Shown here piece by piece: positions 17,062-25,798 of a stretch of 64,000 nucleotides of DNA. The stretch comes from Catalinimonas sp038039535. Its GTDB lineage: Bacteria; Bacteroidota; Bacteroidia; Cytophagales; Cyclobacteriaceae. The stretch lies in NCBI RefSeq assembly GCF_038039535.1, contig NZ_JBBPHP010000010.1, positions 62,001 through 126,000 of the forward strand. Reading direction: 5' to 3'. The notes under the pieces are model-generated. The model worked only from the letters and a program-made list of their open reading frames with translations, was not told the DNA's origin and made no database searches. Both the position numbers and the translations under genes were made by a program. How positions within the stretch are numbered: position 1 is the first letter of the stretch; every line of letters begins with the position of its first letter.

Positions 17062-18381
17062 TCACCATCGTACTGCCTTAAACTCCCAGCCAGGCACTAC
17101 TTTTTGCATTTCTACCTGATCATCTCTTTTGGTGAGACCGCAATCCAGAAAGTTCTGATGCAGTTTTGCCAATGCCTCTTTGTCAAGCGCTACACCTAAG
17201 CCCGGTTCGCTGGGTACCTGAACAGCTCCTTCCTCAAATTTGAACCTACCTCCTACAATCACCTCATCTGACTGCCAGGGATAATGGGTATCCAGTGGGT
17301 AAGGGGGTTTGGGCAGGGAAGCGCCCAGATGTACCATCGCCGCCAGAGAAATACCCAGATGGCTGTTGGAGTGCATGGACAAATCCCTGCCGAAAGTTTC
17401 ACAGATTTTTGCCAGTTCCATACTGGCGCGTAAGCCACCCCAGAAATGATGATCGCTTAGAATAATATCTTCGGAACCCAGGACTATGCTGGAAGGGATG
17501 TCATCAAAAGAAGTAGTGCACATATTGGTTGCCAAGGGTGTCTTCAGCACTTTTCTCACCTTCGCCATATTCTCCTGACCCCGGACCGGATCTTCCAGAT
17601 ACTCCAGAATGCCTTCCATTTTGCGCCCGTATTCAATACCCGTTTCCAATTTCCAGATGGCATTGGGGTCAAAGCGAAGGGGCACATTTTCTCCGAATGC
17701 TTCTCTTAAGGCAAACATGGCATCTACTTCCTGCTGAGGTTCAAACGCCCCACCTTTTAGCTTGATGGACTGAAAGCCAAATTCATTACACATCACTTCG
17801 GCCTGGGCAACGATACCGGCCGGGTCTAAGGCCGCTTCCTGCCTTGCCGCGGCCCATCCGCTAGCCTTAGGGTCTTTTTTGAATTCCAGCTTCCCTCCTG
17901 CGCCTTCATATTTATAAAAGAGATAGGCGGCAAAGGGAACACGATCCCGCATTTTACCACCCAGCAAATCCACTACCGGACGTCCTGTTACCTTACCCAT
18001 GATGTCCAGGCAGGCGACTTCCATCGCACTAAAGATATGCACCAGTTTTCGCTGGTCCCAGGGGGCATCGCCCCTTAGTTTGGCAGACTCCTTGCCAAAG
18101 TGGTTTTCCAGCTCATGTTTCATACGGTTAAGCTGAAAAGGATCTCTACCTATGAGTAATCTTTTGGCTTCTTCCAGATCGGCATTGATGCTGGTATTTC
18201 CGGGAATCTCACTGATACCACTAATATTATCATCAGTAATGAGTTCTACGATGGTACGCAGGGCATAGGGAGCATGCAATCCGGCAGCATTGAGCAGGGG
18301 AGGATCAACTACCGCAATAGGAGTAATGTTAATCTCTTTGATTTTTGGACCTTTCTTATTTGAATATTTTTGGCTAGTCAT
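17062..18381 (-). CDS. Glucarate dehydratase-like enolase-superfamily enzyme
   Basis: A 439-residue cytosolic protein of the glucarate/galactarate dehydratase subgroup. N-terminal capping domain: ALRTIVELITDD, SEIPGNTSINADLEEAKRLL, then GRDPFQLNRMKHELENHFGK. The barrel carries the catalytic lysine motif SIKLKGGAFEP, metal-ligand regions RFDPNAIWKLETG and YLEDPVRGQ, and the general-base histidine in MHSNSHLGIS. The reaction would be D-glucarate (or L-idarate/galactarate) to 5-keto-4-deoxyglucarate. It is the last gene of the minus-strand locus, whose GarL-like aldolase and GarR-like reductase take the product onward. That agreement supports the call. The exact aldarate used cannot be read from sequence, and other acid-sugar dehydratases share the motifs. 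Confidence 0.87.
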   Translation of the reverse strand: MTSQKYSNKKGPKIKEINITPIAVVDPPLLNAAGLHAPYALRTIVELITDDNISGISEIPGNTSINADLEEAKRLLIGRDPFQLNRMKHELENHFGKESAKLRGDAPWDQRKLVHIFSAMEVACLDIMGKVTGRPVVDLLGGKMRDRVPFAAYLFYKYEGAGGKLEFKKDPKASGWAAARQEAALDPAGIVAQAEVMCNEFGFQSIKLKGGAFEPQQEVDAMFALREAFGENVPLRFDPNAIWKLETGIEYGRKMEGILEYLEDPVRGQENMAKVRKVLKTPLATNMCTTSFDDIPSSIVLGSEDIILSDHHFWGGLRASMELAKICETFGRDLSMHSNSHLGISLAAMVHLGASLPKPPYPLDTHYPWQSDEVIVGGRFKFEEGAVQVPSEPGLGVALDKEALAKLHQNFLDCGLTKRDDQVEMQKVVPGWEFKAVRW

Positions 18382-18456
18382 AGGATGTTGTAATAGCTTA
18401 AGTGACGTTCAAATTAAGGTTTTCTTACAAAATATGCTGCTTAGAGAAATATTTGT

Positions 18457-19380
18457 TTACCAGTTTAACAGTTTGCTTAGATTCCCCCCTTTCACTTTTG
18501 CTATGTCTGTCTTACTATAGCCTTTCATATGCGCGTCAACAATCTGCGGTGTACCACTGCCCCATACCATTCTTTCCGGTCCAAATTCTTTGATGACACG
18601 GGATGTAAATGGCAAAGCACTTTCATAAAGCGGTTCATCTTCTGCAAAATGATTCAGCCCGGAAAGTTTCATATAGACACCGGGATATTTTGCAAGTTCT
18701 AACACATCAGCAAATTCAACTCCTGTGCCCATATCAGGTTCGGCAAGATGGTCTATGAGTACTATGCTGCCCGGAAATGCATTAATAGCCTCACCTGCCT
18801 GCTTTGCGTAGTTAGGTCCGATATGCAGTTCAATGATTACCCCTAAATCTACTGCCTGTTTCCAGAGTGCCCGTACGCCTGCGTCGGCAAAGCTATCCAG
18901 ATAGTTTTCTTTGCCCCGGTGCGCATGGAAGCGGGTGGCGACAATATGTGGCTCCTGTTTTACCAAGTCCCTTAGCTTACGAGGGGCGTCAGTATCTTTG
19001 GGATAAAAAAGGCTGGTGCCACGCAAACGATCAGGTTCGCGTTTCAGACAGTCAAGCATCAAGCTATGATCGTCGCCATAGGGTTCAGGATGAACAATAA
19101 CCGCTTTATCAATACCTTCTTCGTCCAGTCTATCCAGATAAGCGGCCAGCGGGTCATCGGGCTGCTTTGACACATCGGGCTGATAAGTGGCTTTAGGATG
19201 AAAAGGGTATTTCTGTACGTCCGGACTAAAGATATGGGCATTCCATTCTATGACTTCTTCCTTTTTTCTCATATTGTTCAACAGTATGTTATGTTTGCCT
19301 TCAGAGTGCTTCCGGTCTACTGCCAAAGCTCCAAGTGTAGCAGTAGTTATCACCTTTACAAAAGCTCTTCTTTCCAACAT
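18457..19380 (-). CDS. Amidohydrolase-2 family protein with Tat-like signal
   Basis: 307 residues. The N-terminus ERRAFVKVITTATLGALAV is a twin-arginine-type signal. The rest is a TIM barrel of the amidohydrolase-2 type related to 2-pyrone-4,6-dicarboxylate lactonase: start of strand 1 WNAHIF (the usual DxHxH motif reduced to N-A-H), ATRFHAHRG, VIIELHIGP, VLIDHLAEPD and a late RMVWGSGTPQ where WGSDxP is normal. Loss of some metal ligands suggests a metal-independent lactonase-type reaction, as in PDC hydrolases, perhaps opening a sugar-acid lactone. It lies between the UxuA-like gene and the glucarate-dehydratase-like gene, fitting lactone hydrolysis in aldarate or uronate breakdown. That function is inference. 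Confidence 0.8.
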   Translation of the reverse strand: MLERRAFVKVITTATLGALAVDRKHSEGKHNILLNNMRKKEEVIEWNAHIFSPDVQKYPFHPKATYQPDVSKQPDDPLAAYLDRLDEEGIDKAVIVHPEPYGDDHSLMLDCLKREPDRLRGTSLFYPKDTDAPRKLRDLVKQEPHIVATRFHAHRGKENYLDSFADAGVRALWKQAVDLGVIIELHIGPNYAKQAGEAINAFPGSIVLIDHLAEPDMGTGVEFADVLELAKYPGVYMKLSGLNHFAEDEPLYESALPFTSRVIKEFGPERMVWGSGTPQIVDAHMKGYSKTDIAKVKGGNLSKLLNW

Positions 19381-19391
19381 GAAAATGATTG

Positions 19392-19818
19392 TTAAATGAT
19401 CTTATAAGATTGCCAACTTACCATTTTCCACTTCCCTTTTTGCTTCACATACACATTGGTGTAGCGAAGCCTACTTTGCCTGGGGCTTCCATCAGGATTT
19501 TTCTGTTAAAAATCACATAAGCCATTGATGATCGCAGTCTTATCGTAAATCCTGACTTTTACTTTCTTCCAGCTTAATATCATCATATGAGGTTTTCCCT
19601 TCTCTGATGGCATTAATGAATGAATCTTTGCTATCTACATTACCATTTGAATGGATGTAAACAAGCTGATCGTCAATTATATTTTCTAAGAAATCAAAAT
19701 CCTCATTGATCATCGCCAGAAAACGACTCTTCTCTGCTTCCAGTACTTCGTCATCAGCCTGAGCAAAGCAGCAATGTACAGGCAGCATGAAAATGATGAT
19801 ATACAATATTTTTTTCAT
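19392..19818 (-). pseudogene. Broken DUF4440/SnoaL-like secreted protein
   Basis: The open part (19818-19540) has a signal peptide (ILYIIIFMLPVHCCFAQA) and the start of a nuclear-transport-factor-2-like fold (EVLEAEKSRFLAMINEDFDF, QLVYIHSNGNVDSKDSF). It stops after SKSQDLR. In a shifted frame the same strand continues RIYDKTAIINGLCDF, then a TAA, then RLRYTNVYVKQKGKWKMVSW to a stop at 19392-19394. That is the expected C-terminal half of the same family. At least one frameshift and one nonsense change are therefore needed, and the gene is most likely dead. It lies inside the aldarate locus between the amidohydrolase and UxuA-like genes. Confidence 0.8.
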
Positions 19819-19856
19819 CTCAATCTTAAACAGAAAGTTAGTTTTGAAATAAATAT

Positions 19857-20984
19857 TTACTCAATGGCTTCGGCAGCTATCGCCTGTAGGAGTGCTTTGT
19901 TGTAACCAAAGGCAAAGGCATGTCCCTGAAGGCCGCTGGCAGGATCTTCATGCTGAGGAATATGGTCGGGCATGAGCATACCGTCATAACCTACATCTCT
20001 CAAAGCTCTTACCACCTGAACAAAATCCATGTCTCCGTTATCAGGATATACTTCCTGGAAGTTATTCCAGCCTCCCTTGATATTGCGTAAGTGGATATTG
20101 AAGATCTGGTTGCGTTCCCCTACCCATTTGATGATCGGAATGATCTCGGTTTTAGGATCTCTGAGCCCCTCAGCCGTTGAGCCGAGACAAAGGTTAAATC
20201 CATGAGAAGGGCTGTCATACAATTGGGCAAAACGTTTTATTCCGGCAAATACATCGGGACTATTCCAGCGGGTAACGCCACGGTAAGCCACCGGTGCGGG
20301 AGGATCAGCGATATGATTTCCCAGTTTTACATTATACTCCTCAGCTACCGGCAGTACTCTGTCCAGGAAGTAAGTGATTCTTTCATAAATTTCATCAATG
20401 TCAGCGCCCCCACCGGTAATAGGTTCTTTATCCAGTCCTTGCTTTACGGCCTCCTCATAATTCCAGGTACTGTAGGACGCATTGCCCCGGCTGGGATCTA
20501 CTGTTCTGCCGGTACGTAATATGGGGAGTATTATGGTGTTGTAAAGCAGCAGTCGCACTCCTGTTTTACCGGCTACTTCTATCATCTGCTGTATCATTTC
20601 TATCTCACGGTCACGTTCCGGGCTTTTGCCCAACATGATGTTTGGAGTTGATATTCTGTCAATTCCCGCTGAGGAAAGAGGCAAATGATAAGCTGCCAGG
20701 GTAATGCCGTACTTTTCGCAGGCTTCCTTTTTAGCCATTGAATCATCCAGGTCCCATCCTACTCCTTCTATCTCTCTAGGAGAGCCGCCGTCTATGTGAA
20801 AAACGCCATGACGGGCAAGGAATTCCAGGTTCTCTTTAGTAGTACCGCCGTGCTGGCAGCCTACTTTCATCAGTACTTCTTTCCTGGGATTGGAAGTAGC
20901 GGCAGCTTGGTTTTTCTGTGTGCTTAATCCTAAAGCACCTACAGAACCAGTTGCAGTGACTTTAACAAAATTTCTGCGTTTCAT
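19857..20984 (-). CDS. Mannonate dehydratase (UxuA)-like TIM-barrel protein with Tat signal
   Basis: 375 residues from ATG 20984; the upstream GTG at 20993 lies inside the Shine-Dalgarno sequence. The N-terminus MKRRNFVKVTATGSVGALGL is a twin-arginine signal. The barrel carries UxuA-type motifs, including VKLGNHIADPP, LCLGSTAEG and the hallmark FNIHLRNIKGG with FQEVYPDNGDMD near the C-terminus. Classical UxuA is cytosolic and turns D-mannonate into 2-keto-3-deoxygluconate. An exported relative is unusual, so it may be a divergent lyase or isomerase acting on periplasmic sugar acids. It follows the GarR-like gene by 18 bases. The family is firm; the reaction is not. Confidence 0.83.
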   Translation of the reverse strand: MKRRNFVKVTATGSVGALGLSTQKNQAAATSNPRKEVLMKVGCQHGGTTKENLEFLARHGVFHIDGGSPREIEGVGWDLDDSMAKKEACEKYGITLAAYHLPLSSAGIDRISTPNIMLGKSPERDREIEMIQQMIEVAGKTGVRLLLYNTIILPILRTGRTVDPSRGNASYSTWNYEEAVKQGLDKEPITGGGADIDEIYERITYFLDRVLPVAEEYNVKLGNHIADPPAPVAYRGVTRWNSPDVFAGIKRFAQLYDSPSHGFNLCLGSTAEGLRDPKTEIIPIIKWVGERNQIFNIHLRNIKGGWNNFQEVYPDNGDMDFVQVVRALRDVGYDGMLMPDHIPQHEDPASGLQGHAFAFGYNKALLQAIAAEAIE

Positions 20985-20987
20985 GAT

Positions 20988-21000
20988 GATCACCTCCTTT
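20988..21000 (-). promoter_or_regulatory. Very strong Shine-Dalgarno sequence for the UxuA-like gene
   Basis: On the minus strand AAAGGAGGTGATC precedes ATG 20984 with 8 bases between AGGAGG and ATG. It matches the complement of the bacterial 16S 3' end over 13 bases. Bacteroidota genes rarely carry such sites, and none of the neighbouring starts shows one. It decides the start codon in favour of 20984. Confidence 0.8.
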
Positions 21001-21002
21001 GG

Positions 21003-21881
21003 TTATGATTCGTGAATTGATAATTGTTCCATAAACATGGCGATGGCACTGTGGTCCAGTTCTCCATTGCCCTGGGCTAAAATGGCATCCATATGCGCGG
21101 CTACCTGGGCTGATCCATAGAGAGGAACGGAAAACTCCCTACTCGCCTGCAAAGCTATATTCATGTCTTTGCGATGCAGCTTGATTTTAAAACCCGGTTG
21201 AAAATTCTGGTCAATGATTCTTTGTCCGTGTAAATCCAGAATTCTGCTTTGTGCAAAGCCTCCCAGTAAAGCTTCTCTCATCTTAGCGAGGTCCACCCCT
21301 GCTTTTTTGGCCAGTGTAAAAGCTTCAGCCACCGCCTGTATGGTCATGCCTACGATGATCTGGTTACAGGCTTTGGTAGTTTGTCCGGCTCCCGCCTCAC
21401 CAATTCTGACCACATTTTTTCCCATCACTTCAAAGAGGGGTTTTGCCCTTTGAAACGCCTCTTCACTCCCGCCTACCATAAAGGACACCGTACCTGACTC
21501 AGCGCCTACCTGTCCGCCGGAAACGGGGGCATCCAGCGCTTCTACGCCTTTTTCCTTCATTAGGGCATATATTTCTTGGGCAGCAGAGGGAGCGATAGTA
21601 GACATATCAATAAAAAGTGAACCTTTCCTGATGCCTTCTAAAACGCCACCTTCACTCAAAACCACTTCTTTTACTTCAGGAGAATCAGGAAGCATAGTGA
21701 TGATGATATCATTTTCCTGAGCAAGTTCTTTTGAAGACGCACAGGTTTTTGCACCGGCTTCCTTCAAAGCATTAGCGGCATTACTTTGTTTCAAAACCGA
21801 CAGCGCATAGCCCGCTTTAATTAAATTCAACGCCATCGGCTTCCCCATAATACCAAGTCCAATAAATCCGATTTTTTCCAT
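21003..21881 (-). CDS. garR: 2-hydroxy-3-oxopropionate reductase-like (GarR-type) dehydrogenase
   Basis: 292 residues from ATG 21881 (MEKIGFIGLGIMGKPMALNL); a TTG seven codons earlier would only add a polar tail. It is a beta-hydroxyacid dehydrogenase: N-terminal NAD(P) fold with GLGIMG, substrate-binding DAPVSGGQVGAESGTVSFMV, and the catalytic lysine in GAGQTTKACNQIIVG. All family landmarks are present. In this locus it follows a GntP permease and a GarL-like aldolase, so the expected reaction is tartronate semialdehyde to D-glycerate. By sequence alone 3-hydroxyisobutyrate dehydrogenase is also possible; context favours GarR. The glycerate kinase that would finish the route is not in the window. 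Confidence 0.85.
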   Translation of the reverse strand: MEKIGFIGLGIMGKPMALNLIKAGYALSVLKQSNAANALKEAGAKTCASSKELAQENDIIITMLPDSPEVKEVVLSEGGVLEGIRKGSLFIDMSTIAPSAAQEIYALMKEKGVEALDAPVSGGQVGAESGTVSFMVGGSEEAFQRAKPLFEVMGKNVVRIGEAGAGQTTKACNQIIVGMTIQAVAEAFTLAKKAGVDLAKMREALLGGFAQSRILDLHGQRIIDQNFQPGFKIKLHRKDMNIALQASREFSVPLYGSAQVAAHMDAILAQGNGELDHSAIAMFMEQLSIHES

Positions 21882-21936
21882 TTGTCTTTTGTTTTCTTTC
21901 AATCCTTAGTTTTTATTTCAAGTTTTAGTAAATCCA

Positions 21937-23373
21937 TCATATCAGCGGAAAAAGTTTTGCGGCTATGAGAATGACGATCAGCCCGCTAATCCCCATGATG
22001 GTGAGTAAGGGAGAGAATGTTTTCAGGGCTTCCTGCTCCGTAAGGTTGCTCATCTTACACACGATCCAGAAACCGCTATCATTCATCCAGGGAATGAGTT
22101 TGGAACCACAGGCAATAGCCAATCCTAAATACAGCTGATGATACTCCAGTACGGTAGTATCTGCCATTCCAGCTAGAATTCCTGATGCGGTAATCATGGC
22201 TACCGTAGCAGAACCCTGAGCGGTACGTACCACTGCACTAATGAAAAAAGCCAATGGCAGCAAGGCCATTTGAAAATTCTGGGTTAATGCGCCAATGCGG
22301 GCACTGATGCCGGTTTGTTGCAGCATACCGCCAAAGGCTCCACCCGCAGAAGTAATCAGGATGATCATACCAGCGGTCATTAATGCGCCTTGCACGGAAG
22401 TAAAAACTGCTTTTTTATCACCTCTTTTTTGCATAGCCAGCATGACCAATGCGGCTAATCCACCAGCTACTAAGGCTAAGTTTTTCTCTCCCAAAAATTG
22501 GATAATGCTTTCAATAAAAGAATAGCCCCCATCTTCATTCGTTTCAGATAAGTCTATAATGGCTTTGGCGCTAATAAATACCAGAGGAATTAATATTGGG
22601 AGGAGTGCAAACCAAAGCGATGGTAGTTGTTTATCCTCTTTACTGCCCAATGATTTGATCTCTTTTAAAGGCGCATCGGCTGCATCACGCAAGGGAATGG
22701 GCCATTTACGATTTGCCCATGCCGCATAAAAATAGCCTACAATTATCGTTACCAATCCTACCAGAAAACCACCAATCATCATCATGCCAATGGGAATATT
22801 CATCTCACTGATCAGAAATAGCGGGCCGGGAGTTGGGGGAACGAGGGAGTTAGCCATTGCTGCGCCAGCGGTGATACAAAGTACCAACAGCAAGTAATTT
22901 TTACCAATGCGTATTGCCATTGCTTTAGCCAGTGGAATCATCAGGTAAAAAACAGTATCAAAAAAGACCGGTATGCCGAGAAAAAAACTACTACCTAAAA
23001 ATGTGAGTGGTGCTCTTTTGATGCCACTTAGCTTAAGTGTAGAACGTACAATTCTCTCAGCAGCGCCACTTTCCAGCATACATTTGCCGATGATGGATGC
23101 CATGGCGATCAGAATCCCAATTTTGCCGGCAGTGCTTCCAAACTGAAGTGCTATTCTTTCTCCAATGTCCCGATTGGCTAACTGCTGGGCTGCCGCTGTC
23201 GATGTACCGGTATCCAGGGCATATTGCTCAATGGCAGCGGCTGGTGTCATCATCGCTACGACAAATGCCCCTAACAGTAGTGCAAGAAATGGATGTAAGC
23301 GTAATCCGATGATGCCACCGACTACAATCAATATGCCTATCAGCAGGATAAAAAGAGGATCTTCCATCATCAT
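21937..23373 (-). CDS. GntP family sugar-acid:proton symporter
   Basis: A 478-residue inner-membrane protein with about 12-13 hydrophobic helices. GntP features include the N-terminal LLLGAFVVAMMTP, SFFLGIPVFFDTVFYLMIPL, NSLVPPTPGPLF, RTAQGSATVAMITASGIL and WMNDSGFWIVCKM. The family imports gluconate and related acids such as glycerate, or aldarates in some members. Its start overlaps the aldolase stop by four bases (ATGA), so the two are translationally coupled; three ATG codons in a row make the exact start uncertain by two residues. It would bring the sugar acid released behind SusCD across the inner membrane. Confidence 0.92.
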   Translation of the reverse strand: MMMEDPLFILLIGILIVVGGIIGLRLHPFLALLLGAFVVAMMTPAAAIEQYALDTGTSTAAAQQLANRDIGERIALQFGSTAGKIGILIAMASIIGKCMLESGAAERIVRSTLKLSGIKRAPLTFLGSSFFLGIPVFFDTVFYLMIPLAKAMAIRIGKNYLLLVLCITAGAAMANSLVPPTPGPLFLISEMNIPIGMMMIGGFLVGLVTIIVGYFYAAWANRKWPIPLRDAADAPLKEIKSLGSKEDKQLPSLWFALLPILIPLVFISAKAIIDLSETNEDGGYSFIESIIQFLGEKNLALVAGGLAALVMLAMQKRGDKKAVFTSVQGALMTAGMIILITSAGGAFGGMLQQTGISARIGALTQNFQMALLPLAFFISAVVRTAQGSATVAMITASGILAGMADTTVLEYHQLYLGLAIACGSKLIPWMNDSGFWIVCKMSNLTEQEALKTFSPLLTIMGISGLIVILIAAKLFPLI

Positions 23374-24155
23374 TTTGCAGACTTGTTATCACTTCCTCTC
23401 ATACGATTGAGTTGGGCAGCCATTTGCTTCGCGCCATTGGCTACAAAAGTAGCATCAGCACCACAGGCGATCATTTTTATTCCCATATCATGATAAGTTG
23501 TATAGTCTTCAGGGTTAAATAAGAGTATTCCGGTGGTTTTACCTGCCTTTTGAGCAGCATTTACCGTTGCTTTCAAAGCATCTTTAAAGGTGGGGTGATC
23601 AAACTGCCCGAATATGCCCAATGCCATAGAGAGGTCTGCCGGACCAATAAATAATACATCTATGCCATCCAATGAAGCAATGGCATCCAGATGATCCAGC
23701 GCCTCCAGGGTTTCTATTTGCAGTACACCCAGAATATTCTCTTTTGCTCCGCTATGATAGGCATCAAAATCTTTCCCAAAATTGGTGGCTCTTACCATTT
23801 TCGCTACACCGCGACTACCTTCAGGAGGATAGCGTAAGGCTTTCACCACCAGCTTTGCTTCTTCCAGATTGTTAATTCTCGGGCACATCACCCCTTCCGC
23901 CCCCATATCCAGTACCCGGTGAAAACGCTGCCGCTCAAAACTTTCTACCCTTACAATCGGGGCAGCGGAAGTATGTTCCAATGCCTGTAGCTGATGCAGA
24001 ACATCTTTCTCACCACCCGCCCCATGTTCCAGGTCAATCAGCACCCAGTCAAATCCTGACAGACCCACAATTTCTGCAGTCACGGCACTTCCCAGATTAA
24101 GCCAGCAGCCATTAAGTATTTCTCCTTGTTTGAGTCGTTGCTTTAGGTTTTTCAT
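23370..24155 (-). CDS. HpcH/HpaI aldolase, 5-keto-4-deoxyglucarate aldolase-like
   Basis: A 261-residue class II aldolase of the HpcH/HpaI family. Motifs: FDWVLIDLEHGAGG, RFHRVLDMGAEGVMCPRINN, a glycine-arginine loop SRGVAKMVRATNFG, the metal-binding glutamate in LQIETLEALDHL and the aspartate in LFIGPADLSMALG. The length is right for GarL or HpaI. In this locus the likely substrate is 5-keto-4-deoxyglucarate, split to pyruvate and tartronate semialdehyde, which the GarR-like enzyme then reduces. It is the first enzyme gene after SusD, separated by the hairpin at 24189-24238. The family is firm and the substrate is inferred from context. Confidence 0.88.
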   Translation of the reverse strand: MKNLKQRLKQGEILNGCWLNLGSAVTAEIVGLSGFDWVLIDLEHGAGGEKDVLHQLQALEHTSAAPIVRVESFERQRFHRVLDMGAEGVMCPRINNLEEAKLVVKALRYPPEGSRGVAKMVRATNFGKDFDAYHSGAKENILGVLQIETLEALDHLDAIASLDGIDVLFIGPADLSMALGIFGQFDHPTFKDALKATVNAAQKAGKTTGILLFNPEDYTTYHDMGIKMIACGADATFVANGAKQMAAQLNRMRGSDNKSAK

Positions 24156-24188
24156 TTACAATAGTTTGGTTCTGTTGTACTAGTAAAA

Positions 24189-24238
24189 AGTCGGAAGACG
24201 GAAGTCAGAAGTTTACTTCAGACTTCCGTCTTCCGACC
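24189..24238. repeat. Heptamer-based perfect inverted repeat between SusD and aldolase genes
   Basis: Two 17-base arms (24190-24206 and 24221-24237) are exact complements, and a further five pairs follow after one mismatch, giving a stem of about 22. The left arm is made of heptads AGTCGGA, AGACGGA, AGTCAGA; the right arm of the reverse. The same heptad family occurs at 41644-41748. It lies in the 89-base gap between the aldolase start and the SusD stop and could weaken read-through or protect the susCD message from decay. Confidence 0.8.
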
Positions 24239-24244
24239 AGATTT

Positions 24245-25774
24245 TTACTCCCTATCCCACCATACTCTGGTATCCAGAATATCAGGTCCCTGTCTATTGC
24301 TTGCTTCGTCAACGTGTTCTTTATTGACTGTAAGCTCAGAGTCAGGGTAGGTTAGCCGGCGAATAAATTCCTCTGTCCTGAGATCACTTCCCGGATAGGG
24401 ATTCGGACTTACTACTGGAAAGCCGCTACGACGGAAATTGGCCCAGGCTTCCGGCCCATTAAGCAATGAAGCCACCCAATACTGGGAATTGATCTGTTCT
24501 AACTCACTCCCACTTTCTAATGGATGAGCCTGAATATAGGCATTAATCTCACTGAGTTCAATATCAGTATCACCCGGCCAGCTACCCAGTTGGTTCATAT
24601 GTGCACGTATCCCCTGATGAAACAAAGCCTCAGCATCTCCGGATACCCAGCCTCTTACTACAGCTTCTGCATGGAGTAAAGATGTCTGAGCATAGGTAAC
24701 CAGATAACTGGGTGCTTCTGGGTTGCCTAACCGAGTACGGTCAAGCTGACTATAGGCAAATAAGCTGGCTACTCCATCAGCTATGGCAACCGGGGGAATG
24801 GTAGTATTATCATATCCCTGGGGCATGCCTATCTGTGCCTCAAAAGACCTGTCGGCTACCTCCTCTGTCTGCTCACCACCACTTTCTGCTCCTACATAGC
24901 GGACGGCAATCACTTCCAGCCGGGGGTCCTCATTTTCCTTCAAATATTCTACAAACTCTTTGTCCAGATAGTAAAAAGGAGCCTGTCCACCATTAAGGTT
25001 AGTACCTACCGCATTTCTGAAATTGGCGTTGTGTCGGACAACTGCATTTCCCATATTTGACTGCATAAGTCCTCCGGCTACTGCCTTAGCAGTATATTCC
25101 TCAGCCAATCCCGGGTTCACTTTGGTAAGCCGCATAGCTGCCCTCAGCAAGAGTGAGTTTCCCAGCCTTCTCCACCGGTCGGTATCACCATTAAAAAGTA
25201 TATCCTGAGTAGCAATAGGTTTGGAAGCATCCAGCGCTGTGGAAGCAGTTTCCAGTTCGTTCAGAATATCCATATAAATGTCCTCCTGACGATCATAAGC
25301 CGGAAAGACAATACCTTCAAGAAAAGCCAGACCAGCTTCTCTATAAGGAATATCACCATAGGTATCAGTCAATACCATAAAAGCATATGCCCGCCAGATT
25401 CTGGCCATATTGTAAAGATTAGATTTTTCCGGATCTTCTTCAGTTCTCTCCACGACATCAATTAGGTTTTTGATGATGTTCCGGTAATACCTTTGCCAGT
25501 TTGCCTGTGTGGCAGAACGGTTATCCTGGTTTAAGTTTCCACCCGTTCCTACTCCGGTAAAGGGAGTAATCATCTGCCTGACTATGGTGGTTTCGTAGGT
25601 AAGATTACCATATTCCAGTGAACTTTCTATGATGGCGTAATTCAACTGGAAGGCGGGCTCTACGGTAGTCAGTCGGACTGGATTTGTATTAAGTTCATCA
25701 AATCCATCATCACAGGCGGTGAGCAAGGCGAAAACCATGAACCAGCGTAAGAAGTAGATATTTTTATTTTTCAT
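24245..25774 (-). CDS. SusD/RagB-like outer-membrane lipoprotein
   Basis: 509 residues with a lipoprotein signal (WFMVFALLTAC, lipidation cysteine at about residue 21) followed by DDGFDELNTNPVRL. The N-terminal part has the SusD helical repeat pattern (NLYNMARIWRAYAFMVLTDT; DIPYREAGLA), and the C-terminus includes LLHAEAVVRGWVSGDAE and PEAWANFRRSGFPV. These match the SusD-like_2 branch. The protein caps the SusC channel as a surface ligand-binding lid. It starts 24 bases after the SusC stop, as usual for a susCD pair. The ligand is unknown; the sugar-acid genes downstream suggest an aldarate or uronate derivative. Confidence 0.93.
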   Translation of the reverse strand: MKNKNIYFLRWFMVFALLTACDDGFDELNTNPVRLTTVEPAFQLNYAIIESSLEYGNLTYETTIVRQMITPFTGVGTGGNLNQDNRSATQANWQRYYRNIIKNLIDVVERTEEDPEKSNLYNMARIWRAYAFMVLTDTYGDIPYREAGLAFLEGIVFPAYDRQEDIYMDILNELETASTALDASKPIATQDILFNGDTDRWRRLGNSLLLRAAMRLTKVNPGLAEEYTAKAVAGGLMQSNMGNAVVRHNANFRNAVGTNLNGGQAPFYYLDKEFVEYLKENEDPRLEVIAVRYVGAESGGEQTEEVADRSFEAQIGMPQGYDNTTIPPVAIADGVASLFAYSQLDRTRLGNPEAPSYLVTYAQTSLLHAEAVVRGWVSGDAEALFHQGIRAHMNQLGSWPGDTDIELSEINAYIQAHPLESGSELEQINSQYWVASLLNGPEAWANFRRSGFPVVSPNPYPGSDLRTEEFIRRLTYPDSELTVNKEHVDEASNRQGPDILDTRVWWDRE

Positions 25775-25798
25775 TTTCTTGATGCTTTTGGTAATGGA

